Source: Cochliopodium minus
Taxonomy: Eukaryota; Discosea; Himatismenida; Cochliopodiidae
DNA: 63,713 bases
NCBI GenBank assembly: GCA_024220525.1
Contig: JAMYWO010000063.1
Location: forward strand, 113,775-177,487
Reading direction: 5' to 3'
Shown here: positions 25,001 to 35,950 of the stretch, piece after piece
Layout of the letters: each line of letters starts with the position of its first letter
Position numbering within the stretch: the stretch's first letter is position 1
Notes under the pieces: model-generated
Databases searched by the model: none
What the model was told of the DNA's origin: nothing
Seen by the model: the letters and a program-made list of their open reading frames with translations, nothing else
Program-made: the position numbers and the translations under genes

Positions 25001-25851
25001 AAAATTGTACAAGAACTCATCTCCAATTACTTTGATGACAAGGGAATCACTGTAACGACCCACAATGAAGACACAACTCTTTTTATTGAACAATGTACTG
25101 CAATGTTGAAAGTAATTTTGGATAGACCACTTGAAAGAGATGACTTTACTTTGATCAACAACTTTGAGAGCATCTTGATCTCTATTTCCAACTATATCAC
25201 CCAAATTCTCACCGAAAGAAATAAAGTAGATCTCCAAATTAAAAACAGATTATGTACATTGCTCGATTCTGTTGTGGAGAAGAGAAACTATATTCAGTGC
25301 AGCGTAACTACAAAAGAAGTTCTCATTGAAACTTTGATTGAGTGGACTTCCCAATTCAGAAAAGAAAAGGAAAACTCTGCGGGATCTTGCTACAACATTG
25401 AAGATCAACAAATCAAAAAACTCGTTAAAGATCTCGATACACAAGCACTCCAGTCCATTGCTGCTTTGTTAAGAAATCTCAAACTTGCAGAAGAAGACAA
25501 CGAGAAATTCACAAAATTTTTTTCTTTCTTTACAAAGATTTTGACTACTGCAAAGGAAGACAAAGAAACTCCGAAAAAGGTTCCACAATATACCATAAGA
25601 GCTCTCTCTAACCTTTTGAGTGCGAACACCAATGCTGGTCTTAACTTTTTCGTAACAATGGGTTATAACGATGACATCGGATTGAGAACTTCATTCTTGA
25701 AAGTATTGGGAAACATTTTGAAGCAAGGAACAAAATTGGACTCTCTTTCTGATGATGGTGGAAAGTATGACAAATTGGTTGAACTTTTGGTTGATGATGA
25801 TTTTGATTTCGTTGTATCTCTTTGCGAATCTGTACAAATTACCGAAGCTGA
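22025..25851 (+). CDS. Neurofibromin-like RasGAP, copy A, truncated before the GAP domain
   Basis: Five exons (22025-22081, 22132-22284, 22356-22493, 22585-23050, 23178-25851) match copy B (47145-55116) exon for exon. Lengths are the same except exon 1 (57 against 63 nt), with no indel in the shared 2674 nt of exon 5. It encodes about 1164 residues of N-terminal helical region and stops at the N at 25852. This is just after VVSLCESVQITEA, immediately before the catalytic RasGAP domain in copy B. Identification therefore relies on copy B. Protein differences from B are scattered (for example ICIAST/ICKAST, EILEILTEL/DILVLLTEL); introns are unrelated. The truncation coincides with the N and looks like an assembly break. 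Whether a complete copy exists in the genome cannot be told from here. Confidence 0.85.
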
Positions 25852-25852
25852 N
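25852..25852. other. Single N: probable contig join
   Basis: The base falls inside a codon of neurofibromin copy A (GAAGCTGA-N). Copy B continues GAAGCTGATGAGTTAGC, while here the sequence becomes the 3' part of an unrelated minus-strand gene. Confidence 0.85.
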
Positions 25853-26579
25853 TTGAGTTTTTAGTACTGCTGTAACTTCCTTTGTGTATTAACAAGTAGA
25901 CTGTACCATCACATGAAAAGTTTGGTTTCCTATATAGAGCTATCCCTTTAGCGTTCGTGCACGCGTACGTGTTTTGATTTTCGTTGTAAAAGTAATACCC
26001 GAACCTGTATCTTTAATTATAATGATTAATAGGTTTTCAATTTGAAAAAAAAAAATTATTAACTGGTCACAACCAAAATCTGGAGAAGATCTCGATGTTT
26101 TTTTGAAAGCAACTCCTACCGTTAAATTGTATCTAGACATTTTTTTTTGCTTTATTATTTTGTTAAATTTAAATTTTTTTTTTTTTTTTTATTTACCCAG
26201 GTAATTGTTGAATTTTGAAAGGATATAATACTCCCTCAAGCAGATATGATTTAGTCAAGCAATATTGCCAATTGGCTGTCGGATTTCTTATCAAGATTTT
26301 TTTATCACTCTCATTCAGTCTAAAATTTTCTCCCAAGGTTTTTATATCCCAATCAAAGATGTAGAGAGATAGCATATATGATTTCCAAGATTTATATTCG
26401 TTTGGTAAATTTCTTGCATCAAAATTTCTTCTTACAAATAAGCTCCAAAATACTTCATCTTCTTTCAATAATGCGAATATGCTTTTGCATACTGAAGAAA
26501 TTATGAAGAAATCTTCGAATTCCAAATGAGAAAGAATCAATCTCCATATTTGTTTTTCTTTTGAAGTAAATCCAGACAT
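25853..26579 (-). CDS. F-box protein with unassigned C-terminal beta-rich domain, 3' end lost at the join
   Basis: Exon 1 (26232-26579, ATG 26577-26579) encodes an F-box (IWRLILSHLEFEDFF, IISSVCKSIFALL, DEVFWSLFVRRNF). A GT donor after SYLLEG allows phase-0 joining to 26064-26149 and then, in phase 2, to 25853-26010. That adds RYNLTVGVAFKKTS, FGCDQYRFGYYFYN and CDGTVYLLIHKG. This is a beta-rich domain with some SPRY-like character (GVAF, FGYYF, aromatic spacing), but I do not claim the family. The alternative is that exon 1 reads through to a stop near 26190 and the 26064-26140 ATG starts a separate gene. The C-terminus is missing because the sequence ends at the N. The F-box call is sound; the domain join is moderate. 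Confidence 0.55.
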
Positions 26580-27455
26580 TTCTTTTATTTTTTTTTTTAA
26601 TTCAGATTATATTTTTTTTTTTTTTGAAATTTTGTTATTCTTTTTGATGATTTTACAAAATGTTCTTTCTTTCAATCTCTTGTACTTTGTTTGATTTTCT
26701 TTTGGTTTATATTATTTTTATTTGATGATTTTTCTTTTCTTCTTTATGATTGGTTTCATTAATTCAACACTTTCTTGTAGATAATAAATCATTTGAATAA
26801 ATCAAATGAAATCTTTTTATTAACTTTATCTAGACATATTGTACAAAAACCAAGAATTGAATCATATTCCTCTTTTTTCAAAGTTGATCTTTGTCGTAAT
26901 GAGAATCTTGTAAAAAAAATTTTTTTCAAACTTACAAAGATATTTGCTTTGCGGATATTAAAAAAAATTTCAAATTTAAACAAATAAAAAATATAAATAA
27001 AAAAAATAAAAAAAAAAATCTCTATAAAAATTTTCAGAAGAATTGGATTTGGATAATTCGTTTTAACATCATCTAAATAAGATGGGAGAGAATTTTTATC
27101 ATCATGTATTTTTTTGAGATTTATTTGACTTTTTTTCACAGGAAAAAAAAAAAAAAATGATTTCAAAACAATAAATTTATTTTTTTATGATTTTAAAAAG
27201 GGATAAAAAAAAAGAGTTTTGAACTCAACATAAAATTCTAAGTCAACCATAATAGGAAAGATTTAAAAATTTTTCATTTTAAAAAATAAATCAATATAAA
27301 TAATTTTAAAGATCATGAAATTCATTTATTTATTTAATATTTTTTCATTATCACAACATGAAATAAACAATCAAAGAATTTCTTTGTTTATTTCAATCTT
27401 TTATAAAATTAAAATTAATTGAAAAAAATAAAAAAAAAAATCAAGTTGGCTGAAT
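26580..27455. other. 876-bp intergenic region
   Basis: Between the F-box gene and the aminotransferase. Mostly T-rich then A-rich. A weak minus-strand frame at 26789-27166 contains one CTICLD motif but no complete RING, so I leave it unannotated. Confidence 0.45.
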
Positions 27456-30055
27456 ATGAAGAAAATAAAATTTAACAAAATAAAAAATATTACTAAAATC
27501 AAGTATTATTCCACCTCTACCTTCGATGTTTGATTCTTCAATAGAATTAATTCCTAAAATATTCAATTAATAAATATATTTTTTTTTTGCACTTTATAGA
27601 TAAAGAAATTGAAAATCAAGAAGACAGAGAATCCATTGCCCAAACCAGATGATCCAAAATTACCATTTGGAAAATATCATACAGATCATCTCTTCGAGGC
27701 AGTATGGACAAAGGAAGGAGGATGGGAAGCGCCAATGATAAATCCATATCACAATCTCTCCATGGATCCTAGATCCAGTGTATTCCACTATGGATTGGCC
27801 ATCTTCGAAGGAATGAAGGCATTTTTGGATAAAGAAGGAAAGATGCGCATGTTCAGACCTGAGTTGAACATGAAGAGATTCAACAACAGTGCCATCAGAT
27901 TAAACCTCCCAACCATCGATGAAGATGGTGTCTTGGAAGGAATCAAAACCCAATTGCGCTTGGATAGAAGCTGGATTCCGACTGGATTGGGTAAATAAAA
28001 AATAATGAGAAAAAAATTTGAAATATAATTATTATATGGATCTCAATTTGCAAAAATGACGTCAATTTATTAATATCAACTTAAACCTTAAAATTCCCAT
28101 AAATTGTCTAGTTGATCTCCATTTTCAATATTCTTAATTTGATCGTCAAATCAATTTATAATATTTTCCAAATACTTTTCTCAATTTAATATAATATAAT
28201 TATTAATATTTGGATCATCTAAATTCATATATAAAAAGTCCGAGGAAAAAAAAAAGGTTAAAATTTATTAGCAAAAATGATTAGAGATCATCTAAATTCA
28301 TATATAAAAAGTCCGAGGAAAGAGATCCATACAGACGATTAAAATGATAATTTGGATCATAGATCAATAAAATGGATGTACATTTTATTCTGAATCCAAA
28401 TTGAATGGCTCATAATTAGGATTATTTTTTAAATTAATATTATTTATTTTTTCTGAAATATTTCTTTTAATTTTAACTTTTTATTTTTCAATTAAAGGAA
28501 GATCAATGTATATAAGACCCACAATGATTTCCACCACCGAGTTGATTCACGTGGGGCCTGCTTCTAGATGCCACTTCTTCAACATTCTCTCCCCTAGTGG
28601 TTTGTACTTCGGTGATCCTTTCAGACCAATCAAGCTTTATGCTTGTACTGAATTTGTTAGGTAAATTTTTTTTTTTTTTTTTTACATTTCATTTATTTTA
28701 TTTGTTTGAAAATTCTTTAATTTTATTTTTATTTTTGATTTATTCATTAATTTTCTTATTTTATTTATTTGTAATTAGAGCTTGGCCTGGTGGTACTGGA
28801 GAAGCTAAATGTGGAGGTATTTTTGTTTTATTTTTTAACTTTTTTATTTTATTCTCAATTTATTAATTTTTATGTGATTTAATAAAATTTTATTTCATTT
28901 TGATTTTTGATTTTTATTTTTTTTTAATATTTATTTATTTTATTTTTTGATTTTTTTATTTTTTGTCATGATCATTTTTATTTTTTATTTTTTTATTTTA
29001 ATATTTTTTTAATTTTTTTTTAATATTTTAATTTTTTACAACCTTTTTTTATTTCGACAAAAGGTAACTACGCAGTAGCAATGAAGCCACAAGCAGACGC
29101 AATCAAAAACCACCAATGCGATCAAGTCCTTTGGCTCTTGGGTGACGACCACAAGGTCACCGAGTCTGGTGCCATGAACTTCTTTCTCTTCTGGAAAAAC
29201 GAACAAGGTGAGAAGGAACTCATTACTGCTCCTTTGGACGGAACTATTCTTGAAGTAAAAAATGATTTTTTATTTAAATTATTTATTTTATTTATTGATT
29301 TTTTTATTCATTTTATTTATTTCATTTTATTTCATTTTTTAATTAATAAAATTGTTATTTTTATTTATTTATTTTTTTAAAAAATTTTTTATTCATTCAC
29401 ATTTTTTTTTTAAACTTATTTATTGTTTCTTGGTTTTTATTATTTTTATTTATTTTTTTATGTTACTATGTTTCATTTTTATTTTTTTATTTTTTTAATT
29501 TTAATAAAATTGTTATTTTTTTTCACATTTTTTATATTATCTTAATTTTAAATTTTTTTCAAAAATAGGGTGTCACCAGAGACAGTGTTCTCGAACTTGC
29601 AAGAGGATACGGAGACTTCAAAGTTTCCGAAAGATATTACACCATGGACCAAGTTGCAGAAGCTGCTAAACAAGGAAGAGTCTACGAAGGTTTTGGTGCT
29701 GGTAAAAAAAATAAAATAAAATAAAAAATTATAAAATAAAAAAAAAATACAAAAATAAAATTATAAAAATAAAAAATTATACATTAATTTTTTTATTTTA
29801 AAAAAATAAAAGGAACTGCTGCAACGTATTTTTTTTTTATTTTTTTTTTATTTTTTTTTTTAAAATTTATTTTCTTTTTTGTTATTCCTTCTTAGTATTG
29901 CACCTGTATCTTACATAAAGTACAAGGGAGAAGAACTCAACATTCCCGTGGAGAGTGACGGTTATGGAAAAGTCTCCAAAAGATTGAAAAATGACCTTTT
30001 TGATATTATGTACGGTAGTAAAGAATATAAGAATTGGATCCAAATCGTCAATTAA
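27456..30055 (+). CDS. BCAT2: Mitochondrial branched-chain amino acid aminotransferase
   Basis: Eight exons: 27456-27527, 27600-27990, 28498-28660, 28779-28816, 29064-29254, 29569-29701, 29813-29825, 29896-30055. The product is 386 residues, the usual mitochondrial length. Exon 1 encodes a basic, Ser/Thr-rich leader (MKKIKFNKIKNITKIKYYST) expected of a matrix presequence. Class IV aminotransferase hallmarks follow: SSVFHYGLAIFEGMKAF, IRPTMISTTELIHVGPA, and GGTGEAKCGGNYA with the PLP lysine (K219). TESGAMNFF and GFGAGTAATIAPVS, the phosphate-binding end, come next. It interconverts Leu, Ile and Val with their 2-oxo acids using 2-oxoglutarate/glutamate. Exon 7 is only 13 nt (GTAAT) and is required for phase and for the conserved GTAA motif. 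Confidence 0.93.
28213..28321. repeat. 36-bp direct repeat inside an intron
   Basis: The segment from GATCATCTAAATTC through AAAAAGTCCGAGGAAA occurs at 28213-28248 and again at 28286-28321, separated by 37 bp. It lies in the 507-nt intron 2 of the aminotransferase gene, the longest in that gene, so the intron probably grew by local duplication. Confidence 0.85.
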
Positions 30056-30119
30056 AAAAAAAAATAGAAAATAAATTAATTAAATTAAGGTTTAAAAAAT
30101 ATTTAATGAAATTTTTATA

Positions 30120-31201
30120 TCAGTTTGCATCAGAAACAATTCCCAATTTTTTTTGATATTCTTCCAACTGATTTTGGAAGTTGGGGTTGGGTTTGACAAG
30201 TGGCCTTTTTGACTGGTTTTTTATTTTTTAATTGACGATAAAATTATTTGAATAAAAAAAATATTTCAATTTTACATGCACCATCTTAAAAGCTTGTTCG
30301 AAGGTTATTTTTCTTGAGAACATAATGTATGCTATCTGCAAATATATTAAATGAAAAATATTTTTTATTTTTTATTTTTTATTTTTAAATTGGAAAATCT
30401 ACCAAAATGGAAGCACTTCTGCTCTTTCCCTGAATGCAATTGATCAACAAAGGTTTTTTTTCATCTACACAGTTTTGAATAAACTGGTTACACTCATCAA
30501 AGTATTGTTGAATGTCTTGTTGATCGCTATCTAAGAAAAAAAAAAATAAAAAAATAAAAAATAAAAAAAATAATTGAAAATAAAATGAATAATAAACAAA
30601 TTGAAAAAATGAATAATAAAATTAAAAATTAAAAATAAAATAAAAATAAAAAAATTATTAAATAAAAAAATAAAAAAATAATTAAAATTACCAACAGCGT
30701 TGATGATTTTATAATTGATGAAATTGAAAGAAGGAATGCTGTTAAGTTCGTGGGTGTCCAAAATTCTGAGATTGCAAGTGATTTTTTTGTGCTCCAACAA
30801 ATTTTGGGAGCAGGAAGCCGAAACAGGACCCAAGTAAACATAAGGAATGATTTGGGGTGGGACGTCGTGATATAAACAAATGTTTTGATGGAAACTGATC
30901 GGAACCTTAATAACAATAAAAAATCAAAAATAAAAAAAAAATAAAAAATAAAAAAATAAAAAAAAATTAAAAAAAAATTAAAAAAAAAATCTAAAAATAA
31001 AATAAATAAAAAATAAAAAATACCTCAACCACTTTGTTATATCTCGCTTCAAAAATAGTGAATTTTTTGGAGGAAAGAATTTCAGGAAACACCTTTAAAG
31101 TACATTTTTTATACAGATAAATGAAATTAAATTTTTTTTTTGAATTTTTAAAAAATTGTTCTAACAGTGATTTCATTTTTATCAAGAAAAAAACTGTCCA
31201 T
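30120..31201 (-). CDS. Atypical dual-specificity phosphatase with Asn in place of the signature His
   Basis: Six exons (31166-31201, 31024-31092, 30692-30905, 30403-30530, 30276-30335, 30120-30212) give 199 residues with all phases closing. The DUSP order is clear: IIPYVYLGPVSASCSQNLL, ITCNLRILD, the phosphatase loop INCIQGKSRSAS, IAYIMFSRKITFEQAFKMV and RPLVKPNPNFQNQLEEY. The loop has C138 and R144 of the C-x5-R motif, but the preceding His of HCx5R is Asn (N137). Such a change should raise the pKa of the catalytic Cys; activity may be low or the protein may act as a phospho-binding pseudophosphatase. The start was set at the ATG giving MDSFFLDKNEIT; the frame is open further upstream into repeat sequence. 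Confidence 0.85.
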
Positions 31202-31364
31202 GGAAGTCAAGTTTTCTATGATTTCAACTCTATTCAAAATGAAATCGATTAAAAAAATAATTTCAATAAAAAAATATGGGAAAAAATAAAAACTTTCTTT
31301 CAATTTTTGAAAAAAAAATAATTTAAATATTTGAACATTAAAAAAGTAAGAAAGTTTTTTTTTT

Positions 31365-31430
31365 ATATCCAGGCACATATTTTCAACACGATAATTAAAA
31401 TCCTACATCGATTTAATGGAGATATAACCT
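31365..31430 (-). repeat. Copy of the dispersed AATATGTGTCTGGA repeat
   Basis: Read on the minus strand it gives TATCTCCATTAAATCGATG, ATTTTAATTATCGTGTTG and AAAATATGTGCCTGGA. This matches the block next to the palindrome at 2219-2244 and the block at 9311-9357. It lies about 165 bp upstream of the phosphatase start codon. Confidence 0.7.
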
Positions 31431-31509
31431 CAAATATACAATAGTTATTTTCACTTAGCGTATTTTCGAATCGCATTTAAATGCAAAATATTTTTCGTTA
31501 TGAAAATTC

Positions 31510-31716
31510 CACAGCACCCGAAAAATTCTTAAATTGAGATCAAAACTCATATTTAGATTCTGTATAGGTGATTTTGTATATATGTAAAGGATTTTTTGAT
31601 CCAGAGGCTCATAAGAATTGGATTATTAATATGAATATATAAAGTTATTCTGTATTTTTTTATTTTATAATTTATTATATATATTGACTTCTGCTTAATA
31701 TTTGCCGGGTGCTGTG
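31510..31716. repeat. Inverted repeat CACAGCACCCG / CGGGTGCTGTG
   Basis: Perfect 11-bp arms at 31510-31520 and 31706-31716 are separated by 185 bp. They are conspicuously GC-rich for this genome. They could be the ends of a small mobile-element remnant or a long-range hairpin; no terminal target-site duplication was identified. Confidence 0.6.
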
Positions 31717-32047
31717 CAAATAAATGTGATATTTTTTATAAAAATTGCAAAAATCTTGAATTATTCGAAATTTCTTTGCATCAAATTTTTGAGTTCTGTT
31801 TAAATCAGATCATTTCAAGTATAATGCTTAAAATCATGTTGATTACTGTATAATTGAAATCACTTTATCTTTATAATGCAGTTAAATGATTTTACAAAAT
31901 TTTTAGTGTGGGTACTCATTATGCCCGAGAATAACATATCTTAATTAGAAAGATAAATATTTTATTTTTTGTTTAATTTCGATGCTATTCTTGGTTTTTA
32001 CTGAAAGTTTATAAAAAAAATTTCAAATGATTATTTCAAAATTTTTT

Positions 32048-33090
32048 TTACGGTACTGCGGAGATTTTGTTGTTGGTGAGGCAGATGTATTTGATGTTGA
32101 TCAAAAAGCTGTAAGACACAGGAATGGAGCGGACCAAGTTTTCGTTCAAGTTGAGGGAGATGAGAGAGACAGGCAAGAATTCAGGCAAGATCTCGATCTT
32201 GTTTCTGTTGAAGTTCAAGTGTTGGAGCTTCTCGAGGGTGGAAAGGTCCTTCGGTACTTTTTTGAGGTTGCATTCTTGGAGTTCGAGCTCGATCAAGTTT
32301 TTGAGTTCTAGAATTTGGGCTGGAAAGGTTTTGAAATTGTTTCTTTGGAGTGATAAGTGCTTTTTTTTTTTGAATTAAAAGACAATATTAAAGACAATAT
32401 TAATTCAAATTTTGATTAAAATTTTGGACCAAAAAACGAAAGTTTCTTCAAAAAAATTTGATTTAATATAATATTATTTTTTGAATTAAACTCTAAACGT
32501 CAATCTTATTAATAAACTTTTGAAGAAATTGTGAATTATTTTTGAAATTATCTTATAAAAATATGCAAACAATTGAGATTAAACTTTCATAATAAAATCA
32601 AAGAAATGAAGAAATTGATATTTTTAACCGTCAATAATCTGAAATTTTTGAAGGATTCAGGCAATGTTCTTAGTCCACAATCATTACCTATGATGAAGAA
32701 AATATTTTGATCATTTTAATCATCCTCAAAGCTATTATTTTTCGAAAAAAAAAAGATTTACACATCAAATTGGTCAGATTGACAAAATATTCCTCCGAGG
32801 GAACTTCAAACTCTTTGAATTTGTTTCTTGATAGATTCAAAGTCCTCAAATTAGTTGATATTTCCAATATGGAAGGAGGTAATCTATTAATTTTTTTTAT
32901 AAGATTTTAAATATGCATAGGATTATTGTGATTAATTTTGATATCGGGTTTTGTTGTATCTTTATAAAGTTATAATTTTAATTATATACGCTATCAATTC
33001 CAATTTGGCAAGACTCAATGATTTTTCATTTTTCAGTTTGCATTCTTCAATCTTCTTCTCTGCCTCAGGTGAGATATTCTGATTTCCCAT
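32048..33090 (-). CDS. Leucine-rich repeat protein, LRRC57-like
   Basis: Four exons (32990-33090, 32762-32883, 32629-32687, 32048-32359) give 197 residues. The protein starts MGNQNISPEAEKK; the MGN start suggests N-myristoylation, as in LRRC57. Six to seven LRRs of the plant/SDS22 length follow (NLRTLNLSRNKF, LMCNDCGLRTLPESFKNF, HLSLQRNNFKTFP, LIELELQECNLKKVP, LQHLNFNRNKIEILP, LISLNLNENLVRSIP, IKYICLTNNKISAVP). It ends without a capping domain at a TAA at 32048-32050. It is shorter than LRRC57 (about 239), so a further exon may have been missed. Its start is 47 bp from the start of the next gene on the other strand. Confidence 0.8.
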
Positions 33091-33137
33091 GGAAATTATT
33101 CAAATTTTTTTTTTAATTGGAGATCCTAATTCAAGAG
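33091..33137. promoter_or_regulatory. 47-bp divergent start-to-start spacer
   Basis: Only 47 bp, mostly T-rich, lie between the ATG of the LRR gene (minus) and the proposed ATG of the F-box/JmjC gene (plus). Either the promoters overlap the genes or one start is further inside. Confidence 0.4.
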
Positions 33138-35727
33138 ATGATCGAACAAAAAAAAAAAATGCAGAATAACAACATCATTTATGTTCCTTTCAAATTGGAT
33201 GAAAATAGGCTTGGAAGTTTGGCTAATTTGACCGAATTTACCTTAATCTATATCTTAAAAATGTTGGATGAACATGATCTTCTCACAATGTCAGTGGTAT
33301 GCAAAACACTATATGTATATTGCAATGATGAAGAGATATGGAAGGTAATATTTTCAAAATATAATCAATGAGTCACATTATATTGAAAATATGTTTAAAA
33401 ATGATATAATTAATGCAACTTCAACATACTCCTTCTGATGCTTATTTATTTTTACAGAAAATTTGCCTCAACAAGCATAACAATAATTTTGAATATAAAA
33501 AAGATTGGAAGATCACAACCTTTTTCCAAAACAAAAAGTTAAAAAATGAATTCATCCCAATAAAAGTTCCATGTAAGAAAAAACAAATTTTTAAAAATAC
33601 ATTTATTTTGACTGAAAAGATCATTTGATCATAAAAAAAATATATTTTATTGAATATAACAATATTTTCTCTTATGATAGTTTTCAATTCTCCGAAATAC
33701 ACAAAAAAGTGGTACAGAACGTATTTGGATATAAAGTAACAAGAAATTTAAAATCTTTATTTCACATTTAAAAAAAAAAAAGACATTTCAGGCTGGAGAA
33801 AGACAACATAGGAAGAATTTCGGCCAAAACTACAACATTAGAAGAGTTTATAGAGAAATACGAAAAGACAGGGACCCCAGTGTAATAAAACATTAAAATT
33901 AAGAAAAAATAAAAAACTGTTGAATTAATTAAATTAAATTAAATAAATATCAAAAAAGAAAATGAAATGAAAAAAATTTAAAAAATACTCATAATTTTTT
34001 TTTAAAACTTTAAAAAAAGAATCATAACAAACGGTATGGACGATTGGCCTGCCACGAAAAAATGGCAAAGAGAAGAAATACTCAAAAACTATGGTCGGAG
34101 AGTTTTCAAAACGGACGAGAAAATCGCCAAAAAGAAAAATCTGAGAATGAAACTCTCTGAATACATGAACTACGGCAGTTTGCAAAAGGACGAGGAACCA
34201 ATGTATTTGTTCGACCCTGAGTTCGACACTAGTGCTCCTGAGATGATTTTTGATTATCAAGTGCCTAATTTTTTCAAAGAAGATTTCTTTAATGCTTTGG
34301 GGAGATTCGATCGTCCTTTCTTCAGGTGGTTTGGTAAATTTTTTCATTTTATTTTTTTATTATTTAATAAATTTTTAATTTTTATTTAATAATTTTTGAT
34401 TTTTAAAGAATTTTATTTTATTTTTTGATTTTACAACAATTTTTTATATAAAAAAGTTGTTGGTCCAGCTAGATCAGGGTAAATGAAAACATCATTCAGT
34501 TCAAAAAGAAATTAAATTTTACATTGGCAATACTTTTTTGATAAAAATTTTTTCATTTTGTTAGGAGCTCTTTTCATTTGGGTAATAGAAAATGATTTTT
34601 TTTTTTATTCGTTTTATATTTTAGATCCTTATTTCACTTCGGCTTGGGTATCAACTAATTTTTTTAATTTTTTTTTTCAATTTTTTTTTTCTTATTTTTT
34701 TTTTTTTAATTTTAAATTTTTTTTTTAATTTTTTTTTTAAAATTTTTTTTTTAAAAGAATGCATTGATTAGTGGAGAAAAAAGATGGACTCTCTATCCAA
34801 GGAACACCAACCCCCCAGGAATTTATAACAAGAAGGATTAGTAAAAAAAAAAAATTCCTTTTTTTTTGAATTATATTTACATGAAAATAAAAATTGTATA
34901 TTTGGCATTTGTTTTATCTCCAATATATCGATGTTTGATTTTTTTATTAAGTTAAAATTTTGTGTATCCTGACATATGTTTAATTAAAAATTGTTTCTCG
35001 TTTGTTAATTCAACTTTTTTTTTCATTTAGTCATTCAGAGGAGCCAATCAAATGGTTTGTTGAGGTTTATCCTCATTTAAGACCAGAGAACAAACCTATT
35101 GAATTCATACAGCGAGCAGGTTTTTTTTGAAAAAAAAAAGAAAGAAAAGAAAATTTTTCGATTTATTTTTGACAATTTTATCATTTTTTTTAACAAACTA
35201 GGAGAAATTGTATTCATTCCTTCCATGGTATTTCACCAAGTTCTAAATTTGACAGGTTAGTAAATTATCAATCATTTTTAATACACTTTGATAAATCTTT
35301 ATTAAAATTAATATTAATATTAAGTATTAACAAAATTGATAACATTTTAAATTTGAAACGCATTAAAATGAAATTTTAAATTACTCATCGAAAATTTGAC
35401 TAATAAGTTATTATATTAACAACTTTCTAATATTGTATTTTTTTTTTTGTATCATTGAAAACATAATTTAAAATTGTGGAATATTCTTAATTTTTTTTTT
35501 AAGAGACTATTGCTGTCACTCAAAATTTTTTCAATACTCACAACTTTGAGTTTTGCTGGCCAGACATTTGTAAGGACAAAGACATGGCCCTCAAATTGAT
35601 CGACCTTCACGCTCTCGAAAGACCTGACCTTTTTACCCTCAAAGCTTTGAAACTTGCTGGCAAAGATGAAGACTACCTTGTTGAGCTCCAGCATAAAAAA
35701 CAATTCAAATTTTGCTTGTGCAATTAA
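33138..35727 (+). CDS. F-box/JmjC fusion: JMJD6-type 2-oxoglutarate oxygenase
   Basis: Twelve exons: 33138-33344, 33458-33572, 33681-33735, 33792-33881, 34020-34333, 34457-34478, 34565-34581, 34625-34647, 34758-34840, 35031-35119, 35202-35255, 35504-35727. The product is 430 residues. Residues 20-70 form an F-box (FTLIYILKMLDEHDLL, MSVVCKTLYVYC, EEIWKVIF). The rest follows JMJD6: TTTLEEFIEKYEKTGTPVII, DDWPATKKW, DYQVPNFFKEDFF, RWFVVGPARSGSSFHLDP, SAWNALISGEKRWTLYP, GEIVFIPSMVFHQVLNLT, TIAVTQNFFN. Iron ligands are present: H272 and D274 of HxD, and distal H350. Three consecutive exons are 22, 17 and 23 nt, and the 17-nt exon encodes the HL of HLD. Plant JMJ21-type proteins also join an F-box to this fold. 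Expected activity is lysine or arginine hydroxylation/demethylation; substrate unknown. Confidence 0.88.
34914..34980 (+). repeat. Degenerate copy of the dispersed repeat
   Basis: TATCTCCAATATATCGATG followed by TTTGAT and, further on, TTTTGTGTATCCTGACATATG resembles the copies at 9311 and 31365 in order and spacing. It lies in intron 9 of the F-box/JmjC gene. The match is imperfect. Confidence 0.4.
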
Positions 35728-35950
35728 AACATCAATAAATTATTTTTTTTTTTTTTATTTTTGCATTATTCAATTTTTTTTAAAAAAAAAAATGCAAACG
35801 AATAATCTTTTTTTTTTGTCTCAACAATAAAACTTATATTTGCTGATTTCGAAAACACAAGTCCTAATTCAAATTAAAAATAATTAATAAAATAAAAATA
35901 AAAATCAAAACATTCTTTCTCAAAATAATTCGAATAAACAAAAACTCAAG

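Larger units (their letters stand above)
31202..32047. other. 846-bp intergenic region with repeat and inverted repeat
   Basis: Between the phosphatase start and the 3' end of the LRR gene, both minus. It carries a copy of the dispersed repeat (31365-31430) and an 11-bp inverted repeat at 31510-31520 and 31706-31716. It is less simple in sequence than other spacers, and I see no coding frame. Confidence 0.6.

Noticed and set aside
23178-25851. Calling neurofibromin copy A a pseudogene because it stops early
   Set aside because: The stop arises just after an N. The frame is intact with no indels against copy B, so an assembly break is the better explanation.
26789-27166. Minus-strand frame with FCTICLDKV, like the start of a RING finger
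   Set aside because: Only one CxxC is present, the middle is Phe/Ile-rich AT sequence, and no splice pattern yields a full RING.
32027-32311. Plus-strand acidic frame (VEGDERDRQEF, LEFELDQVFEF)
   Set aside because: It is the antisense of the LRR exon 32048-32359, whose LRR consensus is unambiguous.
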